DNA of 64,000 bases from CAWCUU01 sp963798855. Its GTDB lineage: Bacteria > Gemmatimonadota > Gemmatimonadetes > Longimicrobiales > RSA9. Location of the stretch: NCBI GenBank assembly GCA_963798855.1, contig CAWCUU010000001.1:930001-994000 (forward strand), in the 5' to 3' direction. Below the pieces are notes generated by a model. It was not told the DNA's origin. It worked only from the letters and a program-made list of their open reading frames with translations, and did not search any database. Shown in pieces: positions 9,943 to 18,307 of this stretch. A program made the position numbers and the translations under genes. How positions within the stretch are numbered: the first letter of the stretch is position 1; every line of letters starts with the position of its first letter.

Positions 9943-10824
9943 ATGGTCCGGAGCATGACGGGGTACGGGGAGGCGGAAAGGCAAACCGCCGCTGGTCGGT
10001 TGCGTGCCGAGATCCGCACCGTGAACCACCGCTTCTTCAGCGCCAACCTGCGACTTCCCGCCGCGTTGGAGCGGCACGAGCCACGGATCCGCGACTGGGT
10101 CCGGGGGCTGCTGCCGCGCGGTCATGCGAACGTGCTGCTGCGGTTGGTCACGGAGGAGGGGGATGTTGCGCCGCTGCGCGTGAACCTGGAGCGGGCACGG
10201 CAGTACCAGCAGGCCCTGCGGCAGCTCCAGGCGGAGTTCGGACTCGGCGGCGATCTGGACGTTGCGCTGCTGAGTCGGGTCCCGGGAGTGATCGAGCAGG
10301 GTGAAGCGGACAGCGTCGACGTGGAGGTGGACGCGGTGCGCGAGGTGACCGAGGAGGCGGCGCGGGCGGTCGTCTCGATGCGCGAAGACGAAGGTCGGAG
10401 GCTCCAGGCCGATCTCGAGGAGCGGCTCAGCGGCATCGAGGCCTCGCTGGCCGTCATCGCGGAGCGGGCGCCGGCGCGACTCGTCTCGGAGCGCGACCGG
10501 CTGCGCACCGCGGTGATCGAGCTGGCTGGCGACGCGGGTGTGGACGAGGACAGGCTGGCGCGCGAGATCGCCTATCTCGCCGAGCGCTGGGACGTGGGCG
10601 AGGAGATGGTGCGGCTACGCTCGCATATCGAATTGTTCCGCGACGTGCTCGGCAGCGACGACGTAGAGCCGGTCGGCAAGCGACTGGGCTTTCTCGTGCA
10701 GGAGATGCACCGGGAGGCGAACACGATCGGCTCGAAGGCGAACGACGCGGCCATCGAGCACGAGGTGATCGCGATCAAGAACGACATCGAGCGGCTTCGC
10801 GAGCAGGTCGAAAACGTCGAATGA
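9943..10824 (+). CDS. yicC: YicC/YloC family endoribonuclease
   Basis: The 293-residue product begins with the family hallmark MVRSMTGYGEAER and RTVNHRFFSANLRLP. It ends with the DUF1732 signature GKRLGFLVQEMHREANTIGSK and IEHEVIAIKNDIERLREQVENVE. Family members are endoribonucleases that act on structured or small RNAs. The ATG at 9943 has GGAGG upstream; longer open frame further 5' runs into the repeat element and is not used. It overlaps gmk by 4 bases (ATGA), the conserved yicC-gmk-rpoZ order. Because the repeat ends just upstream, the promoter must lie in or before that element. Confidence 0.92.
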   Translation: MVRSMTGYGEAERQTAAGRLRAEIRTVNHRFFSANLRLPAALERHEPRIRDWVRGLLPRGHANVLLRLVTEEGDVAPLRVNLERARQYQQALRQLQAEFGLGGDLDVALLSRVPGVIEQGEADSVDVEVDAVREVTEEAARAVVSMREDEGRRLQADLEERLSGIEASLAVIAERAPARLVSERDRLRTAVIELAGDAGVDEDRLAREIAYLAERWDVGEEMVRLRSHIELFRDVLGSDDVEPVGKRLGFLVQEMHREANTIGSKANDAAIEHEVIAIKNDIERLREQVENVE

Positions 10825-11471
10825 CGCTAGGCCGCCGCGGCTTCCCGCTCGTTATCGCCGCGCCGAGCGGGGCCGGCAAGACGACGATCGCGCGGCTGCT
10901 GGTGAACCGCAGCACGGACGCGACCTTCTCGGTTTCCGCCACGACGAGGCGAGCCCGCGCCTCCGAGCAGGATGGTCGCGATTACCTTTTCGTCGACGAT
11001 GCCCGCTTCGACGAGCTGCTGCGCTGCGGTGAGCTGCTGGAGTGGGCGGCCGTGCACGGGCACCGCTACGGTACGCCGAGGCGACAGGTTCAGGAGGCGC
11101 TGGAGGCGGGTCGGGTCGTGGTCCTCGACATCGATGTTCAGGGGGCGCGGCAGGTGAGGGCGGCCTTCGCCGATGCGGTGCTGGTGTTCGTGCTCCCGCC
11201 CACGGCCGCAGAGCTGGCGCGCAGGCTGGCCCGGCGCGCGAGCGAGAGCGCGACCGAGTTGGAGCGCCGCCTGCGCAACGCCCAGCAGGAGCTGGGTGCG
11301 GCCGAGGAGTTCGACTACATCGTCGTCAACGATGATGTGGAGCGGGCGGTGGAGTCGGTAGGCTCGATCATGCGGGGCGAGCGGCAGCGCCGCTCCCGTC
11401 TCGCGAATCTGGGAGACACCGTGGCCGAGATGCAGATGGCCATCGAGCGGCTGCTAAAAAGGAGCGAATGA
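10821..11471 (+). CDS. gmk: Guanylate kinase
   Basis: The enzyme phosphorylates GMP to GDP with ATP. The 216-residue product has the P-loop APSGAGKTT at about residues 14-22, the GMP-binding region SATTRRARASEQDGRDYLFVD, LEWAAVHGHRYGTPR, VVLDIDVQGARQVR, and the lid RRLRNAQQEL. Length and order are normal. It is translationally coupled to yicC by a 4-base overlap and sits 1 base ahead of rpoZ. Confidence 0.95.
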   Translation: MTLGRRGFPLVIAAPSGAGKTTIARLLVNRSTDATFSVSATTRRARASEQDGRDYLFVDDARFDELLRCGELLEWAAVHGHRYGTPRRQVQEALEAGRVVVLDIDVQGARQVRAAFADAVLVFVLPPTAAELARRLARRASESATELERRLRNAQQELGAAEEFDYIVVNDDVERAVESVGSIMRGERQRRSRLANLGDTVAEMQMAIERLLKRSE

Positions 11472-11472
11472 C

Positions 11473-11688
11473 ATGCAGGTCTTCACACCGGCGGAGGTCG
11501 CACGCAACACGCCGAGCAAGTATCTCGGCGTGCTGGTGGCGGCGAAGTATGCACGGGAGCTGAATGCACTTCCGCGCGAAGCCGTGCCGCTGAGCATGGC
11601 GAAGAAGCTGACCACGCAGTCGCTGGAGGCGTTCGTCTCCGGACGACTGGAGTTCCGGCTGGTGAAGCGGCGGCGTCGGAGCGTTTGA
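11473..11688 (+). CDS. rpoZ: RNA polymerase omega subunit
   Basis: The 71-residue product keeps the omega core: VAAKYARELNALP, and KKLTTQSLEAFVSGRLEF in the position of the usual helix. It ends in a basic tail. It is preceded by AAAAAGGAGCG and lies directly after gmk, the common genomic location of rpoZ. Omega supports assembly and stability of core RNA polymerase. It diverges from the canonical N-terminal motif, so the identification leans partly on position. Confidence 0.82.
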   Translation: MQVFTPAEVARNTPSKYLGVLVAAKYARELNALPREAVPLSMAKKLTTQSLEAFVSGRLEFRLVKRRRRSV

Positions 11689-11698
11689 GCCGCCTCCG

Positions 11699-12931
11699 AT
11701 GAGGCAGGCTCTGGTGCCACGGCGCCCCTGGCGCGACCGCCACGTCGTGCTCGGGGTCACGGGAGGCATCGCGGCGTACAAGGCGGTGCAGCTGGCGCGC
11801 GACCTCACGCGCCTCGGTGCCTGCGTCGATGTCGTGATGACTCGCGCGGCGTGCGAGTTCGTAGGACCTATCACCTTCGAGGCGCTGACCGGCCGTGCCG
11901 GGCTCACGGAGCTGATCGAACCCGGTCGCGCCCTCGAGCACATCCGGCTGGCGCGGGAGGCGGATGTGGTCTGTGTAGCGCCGGCCACGGCGGACTTCAT
12001 CGCACGGGCCGCGATCGGGCGGGCAGACGATCTGCTGTGCGCGGTGCTGCTCGCCACCCGCTCGCCGGTGGTCGTCTGCCCGGCGATGAATGATTGGATG
12101 TGGAGTCACCCGCAGACACAGAACAACGTCCGGCACCTGCAGGAGAGTCTCGGCTACGTGCTCGTCGGGCCGACACGGGGGCCGCTTGCCCAGGGTGAGG
12201 GGGAGGGTGAGGGTCGCATGGAGGAGCCCGATGCGATCGTCGCCCATATCGGCCGCGCGCTCGAAGGCGAGACGCCCTTCTCGGGGCGACGCGTCGTCGT
12301 GAGCGCCGGGCCGACCCGCGAGCCCGTGGACGCGGTCCGCGTGATCTCGAATCGGTCTTCGGGGCGGATGGGGTACGAGATCGCGGCCGCGGCGTGGCGT
12401 CGCGGAGCGGACGTCGTCCTCATCGCCGGGCCGTCTGCGCTCGAGCCGCCCACCGGGCCTCAGCTGCTGCGCGTGCAGACGGCCGAGGAGATGCAGACGG
12501 CCGTGCGCCGGGCACTGACCGGCGCCGATCTCCTGGTGATGGCGGCGGCGCCCGCCGATTTCCGGCCGGTCGTCCCGGCCGCCCGCAAGATCCACAAGGA
12601 GGAGGCACCGGCTTCGGTGGAGCTCGAGCCTACGCCCGACATCCTGCAGAGCACCCGGGGACACCGCCCCACCGCCATGATCACGGTCGGCTTCGCGCTG
12701 GAGACGGATGAAGGACTCACGAGCGCTCGCCGCAAGCTGCAGGAGAAGGCGCTCGACCTCATCGTGCTGAACCGCGCGGACGAGGAGGGCTCCGGGTTCG
12801 AGACGGAGACCAACCGCGTCACCCTGCTCGACAGCGGCGGCACGGAGGAGCGGCTGCCGTTGCTGCCGAAGGCGGACGTGGCCGAGGCGATCCTCGATCG
12901 TCTGGAGAGTCTGCTCCCGTCGGGCGTATGA
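11699..12931 (+). CDS. coaBC: Bifunctional phosphopantothenoylcysteine decarboxylase / phosphopantothenate-cysteine ligase
   Basis: This protein catalyses two steps of coenzyme A synthesis. The N-terminal flavodoxin-like CoaC half has LGVTGGIAAYKAVQLARDL, the catalytic His in LEHIRLARE, VAPATADFIA and the CPAMNDWMW signature. The substrate-flap Cys of the usual ACGD motif is absent; the sequence there is LAQGEGEGEGRM. The CoaB half (from about residue 200) has VVVSAGPTREPVDAVR, ISNRSSGRMGYEIA, AAPADFRP and KIHKEE. The 410-residue length is normal. ATG 11699 has no strong ribosome binding site. It is 10 bases after rpoZ and overlaps the next gene by 4 bases. Confidence 0.93.
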   Translation: MRQALVPRRPWRDRHVVLGVTGGIAAYKAVQLARDLTRLGACVDVVMTRAACEFVGPITFEALTGRAGLTELIEPGRALEHIRLAREADVVCVAPATADFIARAAIGRADDLLCAVLLATRSPVVVCPAMNDWMWSHPQTQNNVRHLQESLGYVLVGPTRGPLAQGEGEGEGRMEEPDAIVAHIGRALEGETPFSGRRVVVSAGPTREPVDAVRVISNRSSGRMGYEIAAAAWRRGADVVLIAGPSALEPPTGPQLLRVQTAEEMQTAVRRALTGADLLVMAAAPADFRPVVPAARKIHKEEAPASVELEPTPDILQSTRGHRPTAMITVGFALETDEGLTSARRKLQEKALDLIVLNRADEEGSGFETETNRVTLLDSGGTEERLPLLPKADVAEAILDRLESLLPSGV

Positions 12932-13665
12932 GCCTCGACCGGGGCGTGCTGCGCCGGTTCGCGCGGCAGCGTATCGAGCTCGGCGAGCGGGAGTGGCTGC
13001 TGGAGAATCTGACGGCCGAGTCGGCGCTGAGGTCCCTGCTGCAGCCCGCGGCGGACCCCGTGCGGGACTTCGGAGATGCGGCGAACTCGGAGCCGGCCGT
13101 GCCATCCGCCGGCTCGGCGCTCCGTGCGCTCTCCGCCGAGGCGGCGGGCTGTACGCGCTGCCGGCTGTGCGAGACGCGCCGCACCGTGGTGTTCGGGGAG
13201 GGCAGCGTCGACGCCAATGTCGTGGTGGTCGGTGAAGCGCCTGGTGGGGAAGAGGACCGGACGGGCAGACCTTTCGTCGGCCCGGCCGGCAAGCTGCTGG
13301 ACCTGCTGTTGCTCAGCGTGGGTTTTCCGCGCGAGCGAGTCTACATCTGCAACGTGCTGAAGTGTCGCCCACCGAACAATCGCGATCCGCTGGCGGACGA
13401 AGTCGCCTCGTGCACGCCTTACCTGAGGCGGCAGGTCGAGCTTATCGAGCCGCGGGTGCTGCTCTCCGTCGGCCGGTTCGCGGGACAGATGCTGCTCGAG
13501 ACGGACGCGCCGATGGGTCGCATGCGCGGGCAGGTGCGGCGTTACCGTGCCGTGCCGGTCGTCGCGACCTACCACCCCGCCTATCTGCTGCGCACCCCGC
13601 ACGCCGTACGCGCCGCGTGGGACGACTTCCAGCTTCTGCGCCGGGTGTTCGATGAGCAGGGCTGA
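12928..13665 (+). CDS. Uracil-DNA glycosylase, family 4 (iron-sulfur type)
   Basis: The enzyme excises uracil from DNA for base-excision repair. The product (245 residues) has the family 4 motif VVGEAPGGEEDRTGRPFVGPAGKL, split across the 4Fe-4S ligands: CTRCRLC upstream, and CNVLKCRPPNNRDP then a Cys in SCTPYL. The second catalytic motif is ATYHPAYLLR. A ~70-residue N-terminal extension precedes the first Cys pair. It overlaps coaBC by 4 bases and dnaB by 14 bases, so it belongs to the same operon. Confidence 0.92.
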   Translation: MSLDRGVLRRFARQRIELGEREWLLENLTAESALRSLLQPAADPVRDFGDAANSEPAVPSAGSALRALSAEAAGCTRCRLCETRRTVVFGEGSVDANVVVVGEAPGGEEDRTGRPFVGPAGKLLDLLLLSVGFPRERVYICNVLKCRPPNNRDPLADEVASCTPYLRRQVELIEPRVLLSVGRFAGQMLLETDAPMGRMRGQVRRYRAVPVVATYHPAYLLRTPHAVRAAWDDFQLLRRVFDEQG

Positions 13666-15034
13666 GCCGATTCCATCGCTTTCCGCGACCGAGCGGCGGC
13701 CCCCCTACGCGCCGGAGGCCGAGGTCAGCGTGCTCGGGGGCATGCTGATCGACGGAGACGCGGTCGCGAAGGCCATCGAGATCGTCGACGACAGCATGTT
13801 CTACCGGGAGGGCAACCGACGAATCTTCCGGTGCATGGCGCGGCTGTTCCAGCGCGGCGAGGTCATCGATCCCGTCACGGTGAGCGAGGAGCTCACGAAG
13901 ACGGACGAGCTGGAGTCGGTCGGGGGCATGGCGTACGTCGCGGAGCTGCTGGACGCCGTCCCTACGGCGGCGAACCTGGAATACCACGCGCGCATCGTCC
14001 GCGAGCGGGCAATGCTGCGGCGGCTGATCGATGCCTCCTCGCAGATCATCCGCGAGGCGTACGACTCGGGCGAGCGGACGGTCGAGGAGGTCCTCGACGG
14101 CGCCGAGCAGCGGATCTTCCAGGTCGCCCAGTCGCACGACCGCGAGGGCTTCGTCTGGATCAAGAAGATCCTCTACCCGACGTTCGAGCGGATCGAGCAG
14201 ATCCAGGCCGCGGCGGGGGGAATCACCGGCGTCTCGACCGGCTTCGCCGACCTCGACGAGATGACGGGTGGCTTCCAGAAGGGCGACCTGATCATCCTCG
14301 CCGCGCGGCCCAGCATGGGGAAGACGGCGATGACGCTCGGCTACGCGCTGCACGCCGCGATCGCGCGGCAGACGCCCGTCGCCCTCTTTTCGCTGGAGAT
14401 GTCGAAGGAGCAGCTCGTGCAGCGAATGCTGTGCGCGGAGGCCATCGTGGATCTGGGGCATCTGCTGCGCGGGCGACTCACGGACGACGACTACGTCCGT
14501 CTCGCGCAGGCGGCCGGCCACCTCAATACCGCTCCCATCTGGATCGACGACTCCGGCGTTCTCGGTGTCCTCGAGATGCGGGCGAAGGCGCGGCGCCTGA
14601 AGGCGGAGCAGCCGGACCTCGGCATGATCGTCATCGACTACATCCAGCTCATGCAGGGATCCGCCAACGCCGAAAACCGGCAGCAGGAGGTCAGCGCGAT
14701 CAGCCGCGGCCTGAAGGGACTCGCCAAGGAGCTGCACGTCCCGATCGTCGCGTTGTCACAGCTATCGAGAGCGCCCGAGCAGCGGGCCGATCACCGCCCC
14801 CAGCTCTCGGACCTGCGGGAGTCCGGATCGCTCGAGCAGGATGCCGATCTCGTCATGTTCCTGTACCGCCCCGAGTACTACGTTACGCCAGCCGAGGCGC
14901 AGGAGAAGGGGCTGCAGGGCAAGGCCGAGCTGATCATCGGCAAGCAGCGAAACGGCCCCACCGGCATGATCGACCTCTTCTTCCGCAGGGAGTGCACGCG
15001 CTTCGAGGCCTTCTCGCACCGCGACGAGCCGTAA
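13652..15034 (+). CDS. dnaB: Replicative DNA helicase
   Basis: This is the hexameric replication-fork helicase. The 460-residue product starts MSRAEPIPSLSATERRPP at ATG 13652 inside the end of the glycosylase gene. The N-terminal helical domain (PEAEVSVLGGMLIDGDAVAK) is followed by a linker helix and the RecA-like domain from about residue 180: GVSTGFADLDEMTGGFQKGDL, Walker A ARPSMGKTA, LFSLEMSKEQLVQRML, Walker B MIVIDYIQLM, and SQLSRAPEQRADHRPQLSDL. No intein is present. Longer open frame upstream of 13652 is a shadow of the glycosylase. Confidence 0.95.
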   Translation: MSRAEPIPSLSATERRPPYAPEAEVSVLGGMLIDGDAVAKAIEIVDDSMFYREGNRRIFRCMARLFQRGEVIDPVTVSEELTKTDELESVGGMAYVAELLDAVPTAANLEYHARIVRERAMLRRLIDASSQIIREAYDSGERTVEEVLDGAEQRIFQVAQSHDREGFVWIKKILYPTFERIEQIQAAAGGITGVSTGFADLDEMTGGFQKGDLIILAARPSMGKTAMTLGYALHAAIARQTPVALFSLEMSKEQLVQRMLCAEAIVDLGHLLRGRLTDDDYVRLAQAAGHLNTAPIWIDDSGVLGVLEMRAKARRLKAEQPDLGMIVIDYIQLMQGSANAENRQQEVSAISRGLKGLAKELHVPIVALSQLSRAPEQRADHRPQLSDLRESGSLEQDADLVMFLYRPEYYVTPAEAQEKGLQGKAELIIGKQRNGPTGMIDLFFRRECTRFEAFSHRDEP

Positions 15035-15064
15035 CGAGTCGCCGAAGAACGGGTCGGCGGGACC

Positions 15065-16438
15065 ATGATGAAGCAGCGAACGACGTTCTTCTGCACGGAG
15101 TGCGGCAACGAGACCCCTCGCTGGCAGGGGCAGTGTCCCGCGTGTCACGCCTGGAATACGCTGGTCGAGGAGCCCGTCAGGCGCACGCGCCGGGCGGCTG
15201 CACGCAGACCGGAGCCGTCGCGCGGTGCCGCGCCGGCCTCGCCGATCCGACTGGGCGACGTCGCGGGAGCCGACATCGCCCGCTGGCGCAGCGGGATCGA
15301 TGAGCTGGACTTCGTCCTCGGCGGCGGCGTCGTGCCCGGCTCGCTGGTCCTGATCGGCGGAGAGCCGGGCATCGGCAAGAGCACGCTCCTGCTTCAGGTC
15401 GCGGCCGCGCTCGAGCGCGCCGGTCGCCGAACCCTCTACGTCTCGGGCGAGGAGTCTCCAGCCCAGGTCCGGATGCGGGCGGACCGGCTGGGTGAGGGAG
15501 CTGCGGACGTCACGTTCCTGGGAGAGACGGAGCTCGGCGCCGTCCTCGATCGAACCCGCGAGCTGCGGCCCGCCGCGCTGGTGATGGACTCGATCCAGAC
15601 CGCCTACACCGACGACATGGAGGGCGCGCCCGGCAGCGTGACGCAGGTGCGCGAATGTGCGGCGCGCCTTCAGCGGCTGGCGAAGGAGACCGGCAGCGCC
15701 ATCTTCCTCGTCGGCCACGTCACGAAGGGCGGTGCCGTCGCCGGACCGAAGACGCTGGAGCACATCGTGGATACGGTCCTCTACTTCGAGGGAGGCGACG
15801 GACTCGAGCACCGGTTGCTGAGGGCGACGAAGAACCGGTTCGGCGGCGTCGACGAGATCGGCGTCTTCCGCATGGGTCCGAGCGGACTCACTCCGGTAGA
15901 GAACCCGTCGGCGCTGTTTCTCGGCGAGAGGACTCCGGACATCAGCGGGACGGCCGTGGCCGCCACTATCGAAGGGACGCGGCCGCTGCTCGTGGAGGTG
16001 CAGGCGCTGTGCACCCGCACCTCCTACGGTGCACCCCAGCGTGCCACGACCGGGTTCGACCGAGCGCGCCTCGCGCTGCTGCTGGCGGTGCTCGAGAAGA
16101 GAGCGGGTCTGCCGTTCGGGCAGCTCGACGTCTTCCTGAACGTGGTCGGCGGTGTGCGCCTCGACGAGACGGCGTCCGATCTGGCTGTCGTCGCGGCGCT
16201 CTGCTCGAGCGTGCACGATCGCCACCTCCCGGCCGATTCGGCGTTCGTCGGGGAGGTCGGGCTGGGCGGGGAGCTTCGCAGCGTGGGGCAGCTGGAACGC
16301 CGCCTGGCCGAGGCCGCCCGGATGGGGTTCAGACGCGCGTACGTCCCGGCTCGCTCGGGCGCCGGCGCGGGCCGCCAGGGCCTCGAGATCGTATCCGTCG
16401 GCGATGTCCGCGAACTGATGGAGCGGGCACTTGGCTGA
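15065..16438 (+). CDS. radA: DNA repair protein RadA
   Basis: RadA is a RecA-like ATPase that promotes branch migration during recombination. The 457-residue product has the N-terminal zinc finger (FFCTECG, QCPACHAW), Walker A GGEPGIGKSTLLLQ at about residues 97-110, the RadA-specific KNRFGGVDEIGVF motif, and a C-terminal Lon-protease-like domain (FLNVVGGVRLDETASDLAVVAAL, FVGEVGLGGELRSV). GGCGGG lies shortly before ATG 15065. It follows dnaB by 30 bases and overlaps ispD by 8. Confidence 0.95.
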   Translation: MMKQRTTFFCTECGNETPRWQGQCPACHAWNTLVEEPVRRTRRAAARRPEPSRGAAPASPIRLGDVAGADIARWRSGIDELDFVLGGGVVPGSLVLIGGEPGIGKSTLLLQVAAALERAGRRTLYVSGEESPAQVRMRADRLGEGAADVTFLGETELGAVLDRTRELRPAALVMDSIQTAYTDDMEGAPGSVTQVRECAARLQRLAKETGSAIFLVGHVTKGGAVAGPKTLEHIVDTVLYFEGGDGLEHRLLRATKNRFGGVDEIGVFRMGPSGLTPVENPSALFLGERTPDISGTAVAATIEGTRPLLVEVQALCTRTSYGAPQRATTGFDRARLALLLAVLEKRAGLPFGQLDVFLNVVGGVRLDETASDLAVVAALCSSVHDRHLPADSAFVGEVGLGGELRSVGQLERRLAEAARMGFRRAYVPARSGAGAGRQGLEIVSVGDVRELMERALG

Positions 16439-17141
16439 TCCGAGCGTCGCGGCGGTCATCGCCGCAGGGGGCGCGGGCCGCCGGCTGGATGCCGATGTGG
16501 CGAAGCAGTACCTCGTGCTCGCCGGCGAGCCCGTGCTGCTGCGCACGCTGCGGGTCTTCCTTGCACACCCGGCCGTGCGGCTGATCGTGGTCGCGCTGCC
16601 GATGGCGGACGCCGAGGAGCCGCCCGGATGGCTGAGCGATCTCGATGGCCGCATCGTGGTGGTCCGGGGCGGCGCCGAGCGTGGAGACTCGGTGGCGCGC
16701 GGCCTCGAGGCGGTGCCGGCGGAGATCGACGTGGTACTGGTCCACGACGCGGCGCGCCCGCTCGTGACGAGGGCGATCCTGGACCGCGCGATAGCGACGG
16801 CCGCTCGAGGGATCGGTGCCGTGGCGGCGATCCCGGTCTCCGACACGATCAAGGAGGTCGACTCGGCCGGCCGGATCGTATCGACGCCGGACCGTCGTCG
16901 GCTCTGGCAGGCGCAGACGCCGCAGGCATTCCCGCGGGCGCTGCTCGCGGAGGCATACCGGCGCGCCGGCGAGGAAGGCATCACGGCGACCGACGACGCC
17001 GCGCTGATCGAGCGCTACGGCGGCGTGGTCGAGGTCGTGGAGGGCTCGAGCGAGAACCTGAAGATCACGCGGAACGGCGATGTCGCGCTCGCCGAGGCGA
17101 TCCTCGCGCGGCGCGGGCTGGGAGGCGCGGATGCGGGGTGA
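16431..17141 (+). CDS. ispD: 2-C-methyl-D-erythritol 4-phosphate cytidylyltransferase
   Basis: IspD makes CDP-methylerythritol in the MEP isoprenoid pathway; dxs and ispA lie further along the window. The 236-residue product has the nucleotide-binding loop VIAAGGAGRRL with a downstream Lys, RGGAERGDSVARGL, VLVHDAARPLV, PVSDTIKEVD, WQAQTPQAFPRALL and TDDAALIERYG, all family motifs. The start must be TTG 16431, which overlaps the radA stop; no ATG or GTG fits the N-terminus. The last 11 bases overlap the next gene. Confidence 0.93.
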   Translation: MADPSVAAVIAAGGAGRRLDADVAKQYLVLAGEPVLLRTLRVFLAHPAVRLIVVALPMADAEEPPGWLSDLDGRIVVVRGGAERGDSVARGLEAVPAEIDVVLVHDAARPLVTRAILDRAIATAARGIGAVAAIPVSDTIKEVDSAGRIVSTPDRRRLWQAQTPQAFPRALLAEAYRRAGEEGITATDDAALIERYGGVVEVVEGSSENLKITRNGDVALAEAILARRGLGGADAG

Positions 17142-17817
17142 GCCCCGCCAGCTGCCCTTTCGCACCGAGGCCGAGCGGCGGCGTGTGCTTCCGGACGTCG
17201 CGAGGCACCTGGGCGAGGATGGTCTGGTCGCCTACCCGACGGAGACGGTGTACGGCTTCGGATGTGCGCTCCGACCGCGGCCGCTGCGTCGTCTGATGCG
17301 TCTCAAGCGCAGTGGCAGCGAAAAGCCGTTCGTGGTTCTCGTGCGAGGGGCGTCGGACGCGTCGGAGCTGATGTGGTCGGATGCCGCCCGCGCTCTCGCC
17401 CGGGCGTTCTGGCCCGGGCCGCTGACGCTCGTATTGCCGGTACCGCCGCACGCGACTCTCGCCGGTGCGCCGCCGCCGCCGGAGGTGCTCGGGCCGGGAG
17501 GCGGGATCGCGCTGCGAGCTTCCCCGCATCCCGGCTCCGGCGCGGTCGTCGAGGCGGCCGGCGGCGCGGTGACGTCGACGAGCGCGAACGTTCCCGGCGA
17601 CCCGCCGGCTTCGGATGCAGCCGGCGTGCTGCGGGCCGTGAAGGAGCTCGCCGACGGCGAGGCGGCGGATGCCTTCCTCGTTCTCGACGCCGGGGTGCTG
17701 CCGGAATCATCGCCTTCGACGATCGTCGACTGCGGGTCGCGCCGGCCGCGCGTGCTGAGAGCCGGCGCGATCTCGATCGAGGAGCTGCGTCGCGTCACCC
17801 CGGATATCCATGAGTGA
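17131..17817 (+). CDS. tsaC: L-threonylcarbamoyladenylate synthase (TsaC/Sua5/YrdC)
   Basis: The enzyme makes threonylcarbamoyl-AMP for t6A modification of ANN-decoding tRNAs. The 228-residue product has the YrdC signature: GLVAYPTETVYGFGCAL, a KR-x-KP motif region (RLKRSGSEKPFVVLV), WPGPLTLVLP, IALRASPHP, and VTSTSANVPGDPPA. It lacks the extra Sua5 C-terminal domain, so it is the TsaC type. ATG 17131 follows GGAGGCGCGG. The neighbour downstream is a YwlE-like phosphatase, a pairing also seen in Bacillus. Confidence 0.93.
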   Translation: MRGEPRQLPFRTEAERRRVLPDVARHLGEDGLVAYPTETVYGFGCALRPRPLRRLMRLKRSGSEKPFVVLVRGASDASELMWSDAARALARAFWPGPLTLVLPVPPHATLAGAPPPPEVLGPGGGIALRASPHPGSGAVVEAAGGAVTSTSANVPGDPPASDAAGVLRAVKELADGEAADAFLVLDAGVLPESSPSTIVDCGSRRPRVLRAGAISIEELRRVTPDIHE

Positions 17818-18307
17818 GCCCGGCCCTGTGGACGGCGGCGTGCCGACCACGTTCAATCTGCTCTTCGTCTGCACGGGCAACACGTGCCGCAGCCCCATGG
17901 CCGAGGCGATCGCCCGGCGCGAGCTGGAGCGGCGGGGGTGGACCAACGTGGCGGTCGCGTCGGCCGGCACGGGCGCGGCCGGTGGGCAGCCGGCCGCGGA
18001 ACACGCGCTGAGCGTGGCAGCCGAGCACGCACTCGACCTCGCAGCCCACCGCAGCCGGGGGGTAGACGCGGAGCTCGTCGACTGGGCGGACCTGATCCTC
18101 GTGATGAGTCCATCCCACTTGTGGCGCATCGCGGAGCTCGGCGGGGCGGAGAAGGTCGCCCTCGTGACGGAATTCCTGCAGGACGACTCGGACGGCGTGC
18201 CCGATCCGTTCGGGCGCGATGAGACCGCATACCGCACGACGTTCGAGCGACTCCAGAGCGCGATCGATAGCGTTCTGCGCAGGCTCGAGCCGATCCTGGC
18301 GCCGTGA
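17810..18307 (+). CDS. Low-molecular-weight phosphatase, probably protein-arginine-phosphatase type
   Basis: The 165-residue product has the Cx5R P-loop FVCTGNTCRSPMAEAIARRE at about residues 22-41 and the acid motif DPFG with following Tyr. The P-loop reads CTGNTCR. In Bacillus YwlE, Thr at the position before the second Cys gives specificity for phosphoarginine, whereas tyrosine phosphatases usually have Ile or Val there (CLGNICR). Arginine phosphatase activity is therefore inferred, not shown. No McsB-type arginine kinase is visible in the window. It overlaps tsaC by 8 bases and aroE by 4. Confidence 0.85.
   Translation: MSEPGPVDGGVPTTFNLLFVCTGNTCRSPMAEAIARRELERRGWTNVAVASAGTGAAGGQPAAEHALSVAAEHALDLAAHRSRGVDAELVDWADLILVMSPSHLWRIAELGGAEKVALVTEFLQDDSDGVPDPFGRDETAYRTTFERLQSAIDSVLRRLEPILAP

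Noticed and set aside
11483..13105. 540-aa minus-strand frame across rpoZ-coaBC
   Set aside because: It is antisense to well conserved genes, with Arg/Pro/His-rich composition typical of high-GC shadow frames.
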